A stretch of 64,000 nt of DNA from Achromobacter aloeverae (GCF_004121055.1 NZ_PYAL01000004.1:1-64000), one strand, 5' to 3'; shown: positions 20,247 through 33,126, numbered from the stretch's first letter. A program made the numbers and translations. The notes: generated by a model from the sequence alone, not told the origin.

Positions 20247-21355
20247 ATGCTCCCAGCCGCTCCGCGCGCGCCGGGCAGGCCGCAACCCCCCGCACCGCGC
20301 TGATCATGGCGGGCGGCACCGGCGGCCACATCATGCCGGGCCTCGCCGTCGCCGACGTGCTGCGTGAACGCGGCTGGCGCGTGCTGTGGCTGGGCAATCC
20401 GGACCGCATGGAGGGCAAGCTGGTGCCGCCGCGCGGCATCGAGATGATGCCCATGCGCTTCCAGGGCCTGCGCGGACGCGGCGTCAAGGCCATGCTGCAA
20501 CTGCCGTTCCGCCTGACATCGGCGCTGCGGCTGGCCTTGCGGTACCTGTCCACGTTGCGGCCCGACGTCGTGCTGGGCATGGGCGGCTACGTGGCCTTCC
20601 CGGGCGGCGTCGCCGCGGCCATGCGACGCGTGCCGCTGGTGGTGCATGAACAAAACGCCGTGGCCGGCACGGCCAATCGGACGCTGGCGCGGATGGCCAG
20701 GCGCGTGCTCACGGGTTTCCCCGGCGTTTTGCCGCAGGGCGAGGTGATGGGGAATCCGGTGCGCCGCGAAGTCTGCGCGCTGCCGGCGCCCGAACAGCGC
20801 TATGCGGACCGCGACGGCCCGCTGCGACTGCTGGTGGTGGGCGGCAGCCTGGGCGCCCAGGCCTTGAACACCGTATTGCCGCAAGCCCTGGCCCTGCTGC
20901 CCGCGGCGCAGCGGCCGGCGGTCACGCACCAGGCCGGCGAACTGCATATCGAGGCCTTGAAGCAGGCCTACGCGCAGGCCGGCGTGCAGGCCGACTGCCG
21001 CGCCTTCATCGAGGACATGGCCGGCGCGCTGGGCAGCGCCGATGTCGTGGTCTGCCGGGCGGGCGCGATGACGGTGGCCGAAGTGGCCGCCGCCGGCGTG
21101 GCCGCGCTGTTCATTCCCTTGCCCAATGCCATCGACGATCACCAGACCGCCAATGCGCGCTACCTGAGCGACGCCGGCGCCGGCTGGATGCGCCGCCAGG
21201 CCGAAATGACGCCGCAATGGCTGGCGCAGTGGCTGGGCGAACGCAATCGCGAAGAACTCCGGGCGGTGGCCGTCCAGGCGCGCGCACGCGCGCTGCCGGC
21301 CGCCGCCCAGCACATCGCCGACGCCTGCGAGCAGGCAGCGAGGCGCGCAACATGA
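20243..21355 (+). CDS. murG: UDP-GlcNAc transferase MurG
   Basis: MurG adds GlcNAc to lipid I to give lipid II on the inner face of the membrane. The 370-residue GT-B protein has [14 protein letters not shown] at the N-terminus, [33 protein letters not shown], and [13 protein letters not shown] with [13 protein letters not shown] in the UDP-GlcNAc site. The frame is open far upstream through ftsW, but the ATG at 20243 overlaps the ftsW stop, as in the rest of the cluster. Confidence 0.96.
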   Translation: MNAPSRSARAGQAATPRTALIMAGGTGGHIMPGLAVADVLRERGWRVLWLGNPDRMEGKLVPPRGIEMMPMRFQGLRGRGVKAMLQLPFRLTSALRLALRYLSTLRPDVVLGMGGYVAFPGGVAAAMRRVPLVVHEQNAVAGTANRTLARMARRVLTGFPGVLPQGEVMGNPVRREVCALPAPEQRYADRDGPLRLLVVGGSLGAQALNTVLPQALALLPAAQRPAVTHQAGELHIEALKQAYAQAGVQADCRAFIEDMAGALGSADVVVCRAGAMTVAEVAAAGVAALFIPLPNAIDDHQTANARYLSDAGAGWMRRQAEMTPQWLAQWLGERNREELRAVAVQARARALPAAAQHIADACEQAARRAT

Positions 21356-22758
21356 AACACCGTATCCAACATATCCATTTCGTCGGCGTCGGCGGCGCGG
21401 GCATGAGCGGCATCGCCGAGATCCTGCTGAACCTGGGCTATCGCATCAGCGGATCCGACCTCAACGAGTCGGCCGTCACGCGCCGGCTGGCGGGCCTGGG
21501 CGTGAGCATCGCCATCGGCCATGCCGCCGCCAACATCGAAGGCGCCGACGCCATCGTCACGTCCACCGCCGTGGCCGGCGACAATCCGGAAGTCATCGCC
21601 GCGCGCGCCGCGCGCATCCCGGTGGTTCCGCGCGCGGTCATGCTGGCCGAACTGATGCGCCTGAAGCGCGGCATCGCCATTGCCGGCACCCACGGCAAGA
21701 CCACCACCACCAGCCTGGTGACCAGCGTGCTGGCGGCCGGCGGCCTGGATCCGACCTTCGTGATCGGTGGCCGCCTGAATTCCGCCGGCGCCAATGCCCG
21801 GTTGGGGCAGGGCGACTACATCGTGGTCGAGGCGGACGAGTCGGACGCCTCGTTCCTGAACCTGCTGCCCGTGATGGCGGTCGTCACGAATATCGACGCC
21901 GATCACATGGACACCTATGGGCACGACGTGGCGCGGCTGAAGAGCGCCTTCATCGAGTTCACCCAAAAGCTGCCCTTCTACGGCACCGCCGTATTGTGCG
22001 CCGACGACGCCAACGTCCGGGAGATCATCCCCTTCGTCTCGCGGCCCGTCACCACCTATGGCCTGGACGGCGACGCGCAGGTGGCCGGGCACAATGTCCG
22101 CGCCGACGGCACGCGCATGCTGTTCGACGTGACGCGGCGGGCCCGCAAGCAGGCGCTGCCGCCGCTGTCGGTGGCCCTGAACCTGCCCGGCCTGCACAAC
22201 GTGCGCAACGCGCTGGCGGCCATCGCCGTCGCGTCCGAGCTGGGCGTCGACGACGAGGCCATCCGGGGGGCGCTGGAGTCCTTCCATGGCGTCGGCCGCC
22301 GCTTCACGCAAGTGGGCGAGTTCGCCGTGCCGGCCGCGCACGGCGGCGGTACCTTCACCGTGATCGACGACTACGGCCATCATCCGGTCGAGATGGCCGC
22401 CACGCTGGCCGCGGCGCGTGGCGCCTGGCCGCGCCGGCGTATCGTGCTGGCCTTCCAGCCGCACCGCTACACCCGCACCCGCGACTGCTTCGAGGACTTC
22501 GTGCGCGTGCTCGGCACCGCGGACGCGGTGCTGTTGACCGAGGTCTACGCCGCCGGCGAGGCGCCCCTGGTGGCCGCCGATGGCCGCGCCCTCGCGCGCG
22601 CCCTGCGCGTAGCCGGCAAGGTAGAGCCTGTATTCGTCGAGGACGTGGCGGAACTCCCCGCCGCTGCATTGGATTTCGTGCGCGACGGCGACGTCGTCAT
22701 CGTCATGGGCGCCGGCTCGATCAGCCGCGTGCCCGCGCAAATTGGAGAATTGGCATGA
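21352..22758 (+). CDS. murC: UDP-MurNAc:L-Ala ligase MurC
   Basis: MurC adds the first amino acid to UDP-MurNAc. The 468-residue protein has [28 protein letters not shown] (ATP loop), [36 protein letters not shown] and [12 protein letters not shown]. The ATG overlaps the murG stop, and its own stop overlaps the ddl start, both as ATGA. Length and motifs are normal. Confidence 0.97.
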   Translation: MKHRIQHIHFVGVGGAGMSGIAEILLNLGYRISGSDLNESAVTRRLAGLGVSIAIGHAAANIEGADAIVTSTAVAGDNPEVIAARAARIPVVPRAVMLAELMRLKRGIAIAGTHGKTTTTSLVTSVLAAGGLDPTFVIGGRLNSAGANARLGQGDYIVVEADESDASFLNLLPVMAVVTNIDADHMDTYGHDVARLKSAFIEFTQKLPFYGTAVLCADDANVREIIPFVSRPVTTYGLDGDAQVAGHNVRADGTRMLFDVTRRARKQALPPLSVALNLPGLHNVRNALAAIAVASELGVDDEAIRGALESFHGVGRRFTQVGEFAVPAAHGGGTFTVIDDYGHHPVEMAATLAAARGAWPRRRIVLAFQPHRYTRTRDCFEDFVRVLGTADAVLLTEVYAAGEAPLVAADGRALARALRVAGKVEPVFVEDVAELPAAALDFVRDGDVVIVMGAGSISRVPAQIGELA

Positions 22759-23714
22759 CCATTGCCCCCCAACAATTCGGCAAGGTCGGCGTGTTGTACG
22801 GCGGCCGCTCGGCCGAACGTGAAGTGTCCCTCATGTCCGGCGCCGGCGTGCACGAGGCGCTGCGCAGCGCCGGCGTCGACGCCCATCTGTTCGATACCGG
22901 CCGCCAGACCTTCGCGGAGCTCGAACAAGCCGGTTTCGACCGCGTATTCATCGCCCTGCACGGCCGCTATGGCGAGGACGGCACGATCCAGGGCGCCCTG
23001 GAGTTGCTCGGGATCCCCTATACCGGCAGCGGCGCGGCCGCGTCCGCGCTGGCCATGGACAAGGTGATGACCAAGCGCGTCTGGCTCCACCATGACCTGC
23101 CGACGCCGGCTTTCGAGGTCCTGGGCGGCGACACGGAGCTGCGCCTGGTGCCCGACCGCCTTGGCCTGCCATTGATGATCAAGCCGCCGCATGAGGGATC
23201 GACCGTCGGCATCACCAAGGTGCGCGGCTATTCCGACATGAAGGAAGCCTACGCGCTGGCCGCGCGCTTCGACGCGGAGGTGCTGGCCGAGCAATTCATC
23301 ACCGGGCGCGAATTGACGGTGGCCCTGCTGGGCAGCGGCCGCGCGGCGCGAGCCCTGCCGGTGATCGAAATCGTCGCGCCGGACGGCAACTACGACTACG
23401 AGCACAAGTATTTCTCGGACGACACGCAGTACTTCTGCCCGGCCGACCTGCCGGCCGACCTGGCGCGCGAAGTCCAGCGCCTGAGCGTGGCGGCGTACCG
23501 TGCGCTGGGCTGCGAAGGCTGGGGCCGCGTGGACCTGATGCTGGACAAGCAGGGCCGCCCCTGGCTGATCGAGATGAATACGTCCCCAGGCATGACCAGC
23601 CATTCGCTGGTGCCCAAGGCGGCCCAGGCCGCCGGCATGAGCTATCCCGAGCTGTGTGTGTCCATTCTTTCCGAGGCGGCCTGCAAGGTGCGCGCCCCGG
23701 CCCGTAACGCTTGA
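22755..23714 (+). CDS. ddl: D-alanine-D-alanine ligase
   Basis: Ddl joins two D-alanines for use by MurF. The 319-residue ATP-grasp protein has [62 protein letters not shown] and [18 protein letters not shown] with the metal-binding Glu and Asn. Size fits the DdlB type found inside dcw clusters. Its stop is followed by 12 bases and then the GTG of ftsQ. Confidence 0.96.
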   Translation: MTIAPQQFGKVGVLYGGRSAEREVSLMSGAGVHEALRSAGVDAHLFDTGRQTFAELEQAGFDRVFIALHGRYGEDGTIQGALELLGIPYTGSGAAASALAMDKVMTKRVWLHHDLPTPAFEVLGGDTELRLVPDRLGLPLMIKPPHEGSTVGITKVRGYSDMKEAYALAARFDAEVLAEQFITGRELTVALLGSGRAARALPVIEIVAPDGNYDYEHKYFSDDTQYFCPADLPADLAREVQRLSVAAYRALGCEGWGRVDLMLDKQGRPWLIEMNTSPGMTSHSLVPKAAQAAGMSYPELCVSILSEAACKVRAPARNA

Positions 23715-23726
23715 CCTGGAAGATCC

Positions 23727-24545
23727 GTGTGGAACGACGCCCGACTCACCAACCTCATCGCGAACACGCTGGCCGTGTGCGCGGTACTGGCCATGCTGGC
23801 CGGTGGGGTCGTGTGGCTGGCCAAGCGGCCGTATTTCAACCTGGCTGCCATCGAACTGGAGCCCATGCCGGATTCGCAGCTGCACTATGTGTCGCCGGCC
23901 AGCGTGCGGGCCACGATAGCCGGCGAGATGGTGGGCAACTTCTTTACGGTCAACCTGGACAGCGCGCGCGAGCTGTTCGAGTCCGTGCCCTGGGTGCGCC
24001 ATGCGACCGTGCGCCGGATCTGGCCCAACACGCTGCGTGTGCGTATCGAGGAGCAGCAGCCGCTGGCGCTGTGGAACGAGAACCAGATGATCAACACCTG
24101 GGGCGAATCGTTCACGGCCAATACGGGCGAGCTGGACGACGAGGACGCGCTGCCGCATTTTTCCGGGCCGGATGGCAGCGAAAGCCTCGTGGTGCAGCGC
24201 TATGCCGAACTGGCGCGCTGGTTCGCGCCGCTGGATATGCGGGTGCAGGAACTGGACTTGAGCGCGCGGTATGCCTGGCGGGCCAAGTTGTCCAACGGCC
24301 TGCTGCTGGACCTGGGGCGGGATCCGGGCGCGGACGCGCCGGATCCGAACGGGCCGCCGGGCGCCTTGCCTTTCGCGGCGCGCATTCAACGTTTTGTGCA
24401 GGCTTGGCCGGCCTTGATGTCGAAACTGGAGGGCCGTACGGTATTGCAAGCCGATCTGCGTTATCCCAATGGCTTTGCCTTGGCGCTGGCGCCGCTCCCC
24501 GAACCCGAAAAACCGAAATCGAAACCCATCCCGAAAAAGCGTTGA
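23727..24545 (+). CDS. ftsQ: Cell division protein FtsQ
   Basis: This 272-residue bitopic protein has a membrane helix at about residues 10-32, a POTRA domain beginning near YFNLAAIELEP, and the FtsQ beta domain with WVRHATVRRIWPNTLRVRIEEQ. It binds FtsB/FtsL and recruits them to the divisome. The start codon is GTG, preceded by GGAAGATCC. A Lys/Pro-rich tail (EPEKPKSKPIPKKR) ends the protein. Four bases separate it from ftsA. Confidence 0.95.
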   Translation: MWNDARLTNLIANTLAVCAVLAMLAGGVVWLAKRPYFNLAAIELEPMPDSQLHYVSPASVRATIAGEMVGNFFTVNLDSARELFESVPWVRHATVRRIWPNTLRVRIEEQQPLALWNENQMINTWGESFTANTGELDDEDALPHFSGPDGSESLVVQRYAELARWFAPLDMRVQELDLSARYAWRAKLSNGLLLDLGRDPGADAPDPNGPPGALPFAARIQRFVQAWPALMSKLEGRTVLQADLRYPNGFALALAPLPEPEKPKSKPIPKKR

Positions 24546-24549
24546 CAAC

Positions 24550-25776
24550 ATGACCCGTGACATCAAGGACCTAATCGTCGCCCTCGATATCGGCACCAGC
24601 AAGGTGGTGGCCGTGGTCGCCGAGATCCTGCCGGAGAACCGCTTCGAGGTGCTGGGCCTGGGCCAGCACGAGTCCCGCGGCATGCGCAAGGGCGTCGTGG
24701 TCAATATCGAAACCACCGTCAACTCGATCCAGCGTGCGCTGGAGGAAGCGGAGTTGATGGCGGATTGCAAGATACGCGACGTCTACACGGGCATTGCCGG
24801 CAGCCACATCCGCAGCTTCAATTCCAGCGGCATGGTGGCCGTCAAGGACAAGGAAGTGACCTCCACGGACGTGGCCCGCGTCATCGAGACCGCCAAGGCG
24901 GTGAACATCCCGACGGATCAGCAGGTGCTGCACGTGCTGACGCAGGAGTTCATCGTCGACGGCCAGGAGGACATACGTGAACCCATCGGCATGAGTGGCC
25001 TGCGCCTGGAAGTGCGGGTCCATATCGTGACGGGCGCGGTGAGCGCGGCGCAGAACATCGTCAAGTGCGTGCGCCGCTGCGGCCTGGAAGTGCAAGACCT
25101 TATTTTGCAACCGTTGGCGTCCAGCCTTGCGTGCCTGACCGCGGATGAAAAGGAGTTGGGCGTCGTCCTGGTGGACATCGGCGGGGGGACCACCGATGTG
25201 GCGATTTTCACGGGTGGCGCGATTCGCCATACGGCCGTGATCCCGATCGCCGGGGACCAGATCACCAACGATATCGCGGCCATGCTGCGTACGCCCACGC
25301 CGGACGCCGAGGAAATCAAGCTGCGTTATGGCGTGGCCAAGCAGGTGCTGGCCAGTCCCGACGAAACCGTCGAGGTGCCGGGCCTGGGCGATCGTGGGCC
25401 GCGGCTGGTTAAGAGGCAGGCGCTTGGTGCCGTTATCGAGCCGCGCATCGAAGAGTTGTTCACGCTGGTGCAGCAAGTGGTGCGGGATTCCGGCTATGAA
25501 GACCTGCTGGCGTCGGGCGTGGTCCTGACGGGCGGGTCGGCGCAACTGCCGGGCATGGTGGAACTGGCCGAGGACGTGTTCCTGAAGCCGGTACGCGTGG
25601 CGGTGCCGGAATACGAGGGCAGCCTGGCCGATGTCATGCGCAATCCGCGCTTCTCGACGGTCATGGGCTTGTTGCAGGAAGCTCGCATGCAGCGCGTGCG
25701 GGGCCGCAAGGTGGCCGCGCAGACCGGGAATTTCAAGAGCTTGCTGACGCGCATGAAAGAGTGGTTTATGAACTGA
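24550..25776 (+). CDS. ftsA: Cell division protein FtsA
   Basis: FtsA is an actin-like ATPase that ties FtsZ filaments to the membrane. The 408-residue protein has LIVALDIGTSKVVAVV, the 1C domain region (about 85-165), VDIGGGTTDVAIF and VVLTGGSAQLPGM. It ends in the amphipathic membrane-targeting helix LLTRMKEWFMN. The ATG at 24550 was chosen at the domain start; the frame is open into ftsQ. A nine-C run begins immediately after the stop codon. Confidence 0.97.
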   Translation: MTRDIKDLIVALDIGTSKVVAVVAEILPENRFEVLGLGQHESRGMRKGVVVNIETTVNSIQRALEEAELMADCKIRDVYTGIAGSHIRSFNSSGMVAVKDKEVTSTDVARVIETAKAVNIPTDQQVLHVLTQEFIVDGQEDIREPIGMSGLRLEVRVHIVTGAVSAAQNIVKCVRRCGLEVQDLILQPLASSLACLTADEKELGVVLVDIGGGTTDVAIFTGGAIRHTAVIPIAGDQITNDIAAMLRTPTPDAEEIKLRYGVAKQVLASPDETVEVPGLGDRGPRLVKRQALGAVIEPRIEELFTLVQQVVRDSGYEDLLASGVVLTGGSAQLPGMVELAEDVFLKPVRVAVPEYEGSLADVMRNPRFSTVMGLLQEARMQRVRGRKVAAQTGNFKSLLTRMKEWFMN

Positions 25777-25850
25777 CCCCCCCCCGAAGGCGCTGCGCGC
25801 CTTCCCCCCCAGGGGGGCGCACTGGCGGACCGGGGGACCCGGATCCGCTG
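25777..25850. repeat. REP-like GC-rich intergenic repeat
   Basis: Directly after the ftsA stop come nine Cs, the stem GAAGGCGC-TGC-GCGCCTTC, then CCCCCCC/GGGGGG and a GGACCGGGGGACCCGG tail. The layout resembles the dispersed palindromic elements that I recall between genes in Bordetella and Achromobacter. It could end transcription or protect the 3' end of the mra-ftsA message. Only one copy is in this window, so the repeat status is from memory. Confidence 0.55.
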
Positions 25851-26200
25851 TGCCTCGATCGCGGTGGAGTTCTTTAGTTGGGGTGGTGCGGTGTGGTGGG
25901 CTTGGGGATCGAATTTTTTGGGAAGTATTTAGTAGTTCGCATCATTTAGTAGTGGCAGCAATTTGAAGTTGGTAGCAGACTTCGAGGCATTTGTATTTTC
26001 GTGGTTTGCGTAGGACGAGTGAGCAGTAAGAAAGGGTACCGGGCTGTCGCCGGTATCCGGGGCGCGCCAGGCGGGTGAACGGCGCGCTGACGGAGGCGCT
26101 TCAAACCCGTTGCGGGTCACCAGGACCGGCATCGGCTTTGAGGCGATTCACAAAGAATGCGGCATCGGGGAAATTTCTTGTGATTTGCGTTTAAGACTTG
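25851..26200. other. AT-richer ftsA-ftsZ gap
   Basis: About 350 bases without a supportable gene. Base composition drops compared with the flanks. ATTTAGTAG occurs twice 17 bases apart (25927 and 25944), and ACCGG-GCTGTCG-CCGGT is a small stem near 26038. The length and composition suggest that ftsZ has its own promoter(s) here, but I could not fix -35/-10 boxes with confidence. Confidence 0.5.
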
Positions 26201-26215
26201 AGGGAGTCGTCAATC

Positions 26216-27409
26216 ATGATGAACTTTGAAATGCTTGATAACAGCACCAAAGGCACCGTTATCAAGGTGGTTGGTGTTGGGGGCGCCGGCGGCAACGCCG
26301 TGGCGCATATGATCCGTAACGGCGTTAACGGCGTGGACTTCATCTGCGCGAATACCGACGCCCAGGCACTGGCCGCGACCAACGCGCCGGTGCAGATTCG
26401 TCTGGGCCGTACCGGCCTGGGCGCCGGCGCCAAGCCGGAGCAGGGGCGTGCCTCGGCCGAAACCGCGCGCGAGGAAATCCGCGCCGCGCTCAATGGCGCC
26501 CACATGGTGTTCATCACCGCGGGCATGGGCGGCGGCACGGGCACGGGCGCGGGGCCGGTCGTGGCGGAAGTGGCCAAGGAGCTGGGTATCCTGACGGTGG
26601 GTGTCGTCACCAAGCCGTTCCAGTTCGAAGGCAACAAGCGCTTGAAGATGGCCGAAGACGGCATCAACGAGCTGGCCAAGCACGTGCACTCGCTGATCGT
26701 GGTGCTGAACGAAAACCTGTACGACCTGATGGACGAGGATGCGACGCAGGAAGACTGCTTCAAGTCGGCCGACGACATCCTGCACAACGCCTGCGCCGGC
26801 ATCGCCGAAATCATCAACGTCGAAGGCAACGTCAACGTCGACTTCGAAGACGTCAAGACGATCATGGGCGAGCAGGGCCAGGCCATGATGGGCACGGCCA
26901 CCGCCGCCGGCGCCGACCGCGCCCGCGTCGCCGCCGAACACGCCATCGCCTGCCCGCTGCTGGAAGGCATCGACCTGCATGGCGCCCGTGGCGTGCTGGT
27001 GAACATCACCGCCAGCCGTTCGCTGAAGATGCGCGAAACGCGCGAAATCATGGAAACGATCCGCGGCTACGCCTCGGACGACGCCACCGTGATCTTCGGC
27101 ACCGCCTACGACGAGTCGATGGGTGAAAACCTGCGTGTGACCGTGGTCGCCACCGGCCTGGGCCGCGCGGCCAGCCGTCCGCAACTGGTCCAGAGCACGG
27201 CTGAAGTGCTGCGCACCGGCACCGACAACCTGCCCATGGGCGGGATGCAGCACAACGGCGGCGCTGCCCAGGGCGACTATCGCAATCTGGACATGCCGTC
27301 GGTGATGCGCAACCCGCGCAGCCAGGCGTCGGCCCAGGTGCGTGCCCTGGAAAGCTCGGGCATGGACCACTTCGACATTCCGGCTTTCCTGCGCAAGCAG
27401 GCGGACTGA
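26216..27409 (+). CDS. ftsZ: Cell division GTPase FtsZ
   Basis: FtsZ is a tubulin-like GTPase that forms the Z ring. The 397-residue protein has VVGVGGAGGNAV, the tubulin signature GGGTGTGAGPV, NVDFEDVKTIM (T7 loop region) and a variable linker before the conserved C-terminal peptide DHFDIPAFLRKQAD, which binds FtsA. AGGGAG lies nine bases before the ATG at 26216; a second ATG follows at once (26219). Unlike the rest of the cluster it is not overlapped with its neighbours. Confidence 0.97.
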   Translation: MMNFEMLDNSTKGTVIKVVGVGGAGGNAVAHMIRNGVNGVDFICANTDAQALAATNAPVQIRLGRTGLGAGAKPEQGRASAETAREEIRAALNGAHMVFITAGMGGGTGTGAGPVVAEVAKELGILTVGVVTKPFQFEGNKRLKMAEDGINELAKHVHSLIVVLNENLYDLMDEDATQEDCFKSADDILHNACAGIAEIINVEGNVNVDFEDVKTIMGEQGQAMMGTATAAGADRARVAAEHAIACPLLEGIDLHGARGVLVNITASRSLKMRETREIMETIRGYASDDATVIFGTAYDESMGENLRVTVVATGLGRAASRPQLVQSTAEVLRTGTDNLPMGGMQHNGGAAQGDYRNLDMPSVMRNPRSQASAQVRALESSGMDHFDIPAFLRKQAD

Positions 27410-27443
27410 GCTTAGGGTCATCCGACGGCTCCAACTCCCTGTT

Positions 27444-27476
27444 CTCCGGCCCGCGATACCCCAGCGCGGGCCGGAG
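27444..27476. terminator. Strong hairpin after ftsZ
   Basis: CTCCGGCCCGCG and CGCGGGCCGGAG make a perfect 12-bp stem with a nine-base loop, 35 bases after the ftsZ stop. No T run follows, so it may be a Rho-linked end, an RNA stabiliser or a partial attenuator rather than a classical terminator. Confidence 0.5.
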
Positions 27477-27526
27477 GGGAATAACCGCCGACGCTGGATA
27501 ACCAGGGACGTATACCTTCGTCTCGT

Positions 27527-27555
27527 TTGTCGCTGCGTTGCAATAGAGTTACACT
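27527..27555 (+). promoter_or_regulatory. lpxC promoter
   Basis: TTGTCG (27527-27532) and TACACT (27550-27555) are separated by 17 bases, with the likely transcript start some 60 bases before the lpxC ATG. This lets lpxC be expressed separately from the division genes. Confidence 0.6.
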
Positions 27556-27620
27556 CCCAGGGTTAAGTTGGCTTTTGCGGGCATTCAGCCGGCTACTCTC
27601 AAAAAACAAGATTCATTCCC

Positions 27621-28544
27621 ATGTTCCGTCAGCGCAGCATTCAAAATCTGGTCAAGACGACCGGCGTGGGCGTCCACTCCGGCCGCCGGGTGGAGCTCAC
27701 CCTGCGTCCTGCTGCGCCGAATACGGGGATTGTTTTCCATCGCATCGACCTGCCCGAGGTCGTCGATCTGCCGGCGCAAGCGACCGGGGTCGGCGATACG
27801 CGCATGGCGTCGGTGCTGCAACAGGGCAACGTACGGGTTTCCACCGTCGAGCATCTGATGTCGGCCCTGGCCGGCCTGGGCATCGACAACCTGCACGTGG
27901 ACCTGACCGCCGAAGAAGTGCCCATCATGGACGGCAGCGCGGCGACGTTCGTCTACCTGCTGCGCTCGGCCGGCATCGTGGAACAGAACGCGCCCAAGCA
28001 GTTCATCCGCGTGCTCAAGCCCATCGAGGTACGCGAGGGTGAAGGACGCAACGAGAAGTGGGCGCGCCTGGAGCCGCACGACGGCTTCGCGCTGGCCTTT
28101 TCCATCGACTTCAGTCATCCGGCCATCGATTCGACGGCGAATTTCGCCGAGATCGACTTCGCCACCCATTCCTACACGCGCGAAATCGCGCGTGCCCGTA
28201 CCTTCGGCTTCGTCAATGAAGTCGAAACGCTGCGGTCCATGGGCCTGGCCCGGGGCGGCAGCCTGGACAACGCGATCGTCATGGACGAATTCCGCGTGTT
28301 GAACAGCGACGGATTGCGCTATGACGATGAGTTCGTCAAGCACAAGATCCTGGACGCCATCGGCGACCTGTACCTGCTTGGCAAGCCCCTGGTGGCGCGC
28401 TACGTGGCGTGCAAGTCCGGCCACTACATGAACAACCAGCTGGCGCGCGCGCTGCTGGCCCAGCAGGAAAGCTGGGAACTGGTGACCTACGAGTCGCAGG
28501 CGGCGGCGCCCAAGGCCTTCCGCTACGAGTGGAAAATGGCCTGA
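27621..28544 (+). CDS. lpxC: UDP-3-O-acyl-GlcNAc deacetylase LpxC
   Basis: LpxC is the zinc enzyme of the committed step of lipid A synthesis. The 307-residue protein has [31 protein letters not shown] (zinc His and catalytic Glu), the [12 protein letters not shown] segment, [20 protein letters not shown] and [19 protein letters not shown], with the second zinc His and the Asp. Length is normal. The gene closes the dcw region, followed by a short repeat array and the convergent dciA. Confidence 0.97.
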   Translation: MFRQRSIQNLVKTTGVGVHSGRRVELTLRPAAPNTGIVFHRIDLPEVVDLPAQATGVGDTRMASVLQQGNVRVSTVEHLMSALAGLGIDNLHVDLTAEEVPIMDGSAATFVYLLRSAGIVEQNAPKQFIRVLKPIEVREGEGRNEKWARLEPHDGFALAFSIDFSHPAIDSTANFAEIDFATHSYTREIARARTFGFVNEVETLRSMGLARGGSLDNAIVMDEFRVLNSDGLRYDDEFVKHKILDAIGDLYLLGKPLVARYVACKSGHYMNNQLARALLAQQESWELVTYESQAAAPKAFRYEWKMA

Positions 28545-28555
28545 TCCGAGCTGCT

Positions 28556-28629
28556 TTCGGGTCGACTTCGGGCCGATTTTCGGACCGACTTCGGGCCGAT
28601 TTGGCCTGATTCGGACCGTTTCGGACCGG
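28556..28629. repeat. 23-bp tandem repeat after lpxC
   Basis: Two exact-length 23-bp units, TTCGGGTCGACTTCGG... and TTCGGACCGACTTCGG..., are followed by degenerate pieces of the same sequence (GATTCGGACCG, TTTCGGACCGG). The array starts 11 bases after the lpxC stop and fills most of the gap to the end of dciA. Confidence 0.8.
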
Positions 28630-28663
28630 CTGCTTCCTGCCGTAACGGCGCCCGCGCCGGCCC

Positions 28664-29155
28664 CTAGGACTCCGACGTGGGCTTGTGATGCCTGAGCAGG
28701 CGCGCCACGGCATCGGCCAGCTTGCCTGGCCGCAGGTTCTTCCGCAGCGTGTCGAACGCCTCCAGCGCCTGGTCATCCAGCGGCGCGGCCTCGCGTGGCG
28801 GGGGCGGCGCGGGCGGGGGCATCAGGCCGGCCTGCACCTTGACGGAGATTTCGTCCAGTTGCCAGCCGGCGGCCGTCAGTGCCTGGGCAACCCGCGGCGC
28901 CATCTGGCGCAGCTTGGCCGCGTGCGCGGCGCTTGGTACGGCCAGTTGCAACTTATTAGTTTCAAGGCGTGCCACACGGCACACTTCGCCCAGCGCCGGC
29001 GGTAGGATCTTGGCCACGGCGGCTTGTATCTGCATGTGCAGCCGGGCGGTGGCCAGCATGCTGGCGGCATGGTTGTCATGCCCCAGCCATCCCAGGGCGG
29101 TAGCCTGCTGGCGCCCCGGCGCGGAACGCGGACGACGGTAGGGAGTCTTTCTCAT
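28664..29155 (-). CDS. dciA: DciA/DUF721 family protein
   Basis: This 163-residue protein has a DUF721 domain (about residues 35-110), with MLATARLHMQIQAAVAKILP, LQLAVPSAAHAAKLRQMAP and a KVQAG end strand. DciA proteins help load or control the replicative helicase DnaB in bacteria without DnaC. A Pro-rich linker and a helical C-terminal tail follow. Position between lpxC and the M23 peptidase/secA pair matches Pseudomonas, which supports the call. It is divergent from the peptidase gene with only 25 bases between starts. Confidence 0.8.
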   Translation of the reverse strand: MRKTPYRRPRSAPGRQQATALGWLGHDNHAASMLATARLHMQIQAAVAKILPPALGEVCRVARLETNKLQLAVPSAAHAAKLRQMAPRVAQALTAAGWQLDEISVKVQAGLMPPPAPPPPREAAPLDDQALEAFDTLRKNLRPGKLADAVARLLRHHKPTSES

Positions 29156-29180
29156 GCCGGACTAGAAAGGATAGCGAGCT

Positions 29181-30212
29181 TTGAAGATAGTCATTATGCA
29201 TGCCCGCGGCGATTCGGACGGGCATTTGACCCTGGGCGGGGGGCGCCTTGCGTTGGTGCTGGGTACCCTGCTGGCGCTGGCCGCGATGATAGGCGCCTAC
29301 GGGGCGTCCATGTATCGCAACCTGTCGGCCCCCCACGCCGGCGGCGACGTCATCCCGCTGGCTTCCGAGCAGGCCATGCGCAATGCCGCCTTCGTCCGCG
29401 ATAACCTGAACATGCTGGCGGGGCGCGTCGGCGCCCTGCAGGCCAAGCTGATCGGCATGGACGCCCTCAGTCGGCGGCTGGCCGTGGCGGCGGGGGTGAC
29501 CCTGGCCGACCCTCAGGCGGCCCCGGAGCAGGGGAACAAGCAGCCGGCGCGCGGCGACGCCCAGGCCATGGCGCAGCCGGCCGATCCGCAGGCCGATGAG
29601 GTCATGGATGACAACTTCACCGACAGGGAGCCGCCGTCGCTGGATCCCGGCTCGGCCCAGGCGCTTGGGCGCCAGCTCGATGCCCTGCTGGCCCACGCAT
29701 CCGCGCAATCCAGCACGATGGACATGCTGGACGCCGCCTTGACGCGCCGTTCCGGCGACCTGGCCCGGCTGCCGACGTCCATGCCGCTGGACGGCTATAC
29801 CTATTTGAGCTCTTCCTATGGCTGGCGTCGCAATCCGGTGACGGGCCGTTACGCCATGCACGAAGGCGTGGATTTTCCCGCGCCGCGCGGGACCCCCATC
29901 GCGGCCGCCGCGGGCGGCGTGGTGACCGAGGCCGGCCCCGAAAGCGGCTACGGCAATATGCTGGAAATCGATCACGGCGACGGCATGTCCACGCGCTATG
30001 CGCATGCGTCGGAACTGCTGGTCAAGAAAGGCGACGTGGTCGAGCGGGGCCAGATCGTCGCGCGCGTCGGCTCTTCCGGGCGCTCCACCGGTTCGCACCT
30101 GCATTTCGAAGTGCGGCTGGCCGGCCAGCCGCTCGATCCCAAGCTCTTCATCGGTCCGCCGGCCACCGCGCCGCCGGCCCTGGCAACGGCGCCGTCCCCC
30201 ACGGGCGGCTGA
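29181..30212 (+). CDS. M23 family metallopeptidase
   Basis: This 343-residue envelope protein has a membrane anchor at about residues 22-42, a Gln/Ala/Asp-rich periplasmic spacer (100-155), then a LytM/M23 domain (about 205-325). Zinc ligands are in HEGVDFP and the HLHFE motif, with SSYGWRRNPVTG before them. All key residues are present, so it is probably an active peptidoglycan endopeptidase. The start is TTG, chosen for the AAAGG upstream and because KIVIMHARG is typical of the family N-terminus; an ATG lies five codons in. It precedes secA. Confidence 0.88.
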   Translation: MKIVIMHARGDSDGHLTLGGGRLALVLGTLLALAAMIGAYGASMYRNLSAPHAGGDVIPLASEQAMRNAAFVRDNLNMLAGRVGALQAKLIGMDALSRRLAVAAGVTLADPQAAPEQGNKQPARGDAQAMAQPADPQADEVMDDNFTDREPPSLDPGSAQALGRQLDALLAHASAQSSTMDMLDAALTRRSGDLARLPTSMPLDGYTYLSSSYGWRRNPVTGRYAMHEGVDFPAPRGTPIAAAAGGVVTEAGPESGYGNMLEIDHGDGMSTRYAHASELLVKKGDVVERGQIVARVGSSGRSTGSHLHFEVRLAGQPLDPKLFIGPPATAPPALATAPSPTGG

Positions 30213-30387
30213 ATGTGACGGTCACGCCGTCAAGGGCGTGACATTCCTGTCACACCACCCGGGGCTTCATCCCCAGGTGCGTTACACTCGATCGTTTGCC
30301 AGCGGACGCGTCCGCTCCATCAACTAAAAGATCGCCGCACGACGGGCATCCCATTACCGGGAGGCTTGGCGCGCGGCCCCAATACGC

Positions 30388-33126
<2,739 letters not shown>

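Noticed and set aside
25777-25785. Nine-C run after ftsA as a phase-variable switch
   Set aside because: It lies after the stop codon of an essential gene, so length change would not alter the protein; better explained as part of the REP-like element.
29181-29196. ATG at 29196 as the start of the M23 peptidase
   Set aside because: The TTG at 29181 has a better-placed ribosome site and gives the usual family N-terminus.
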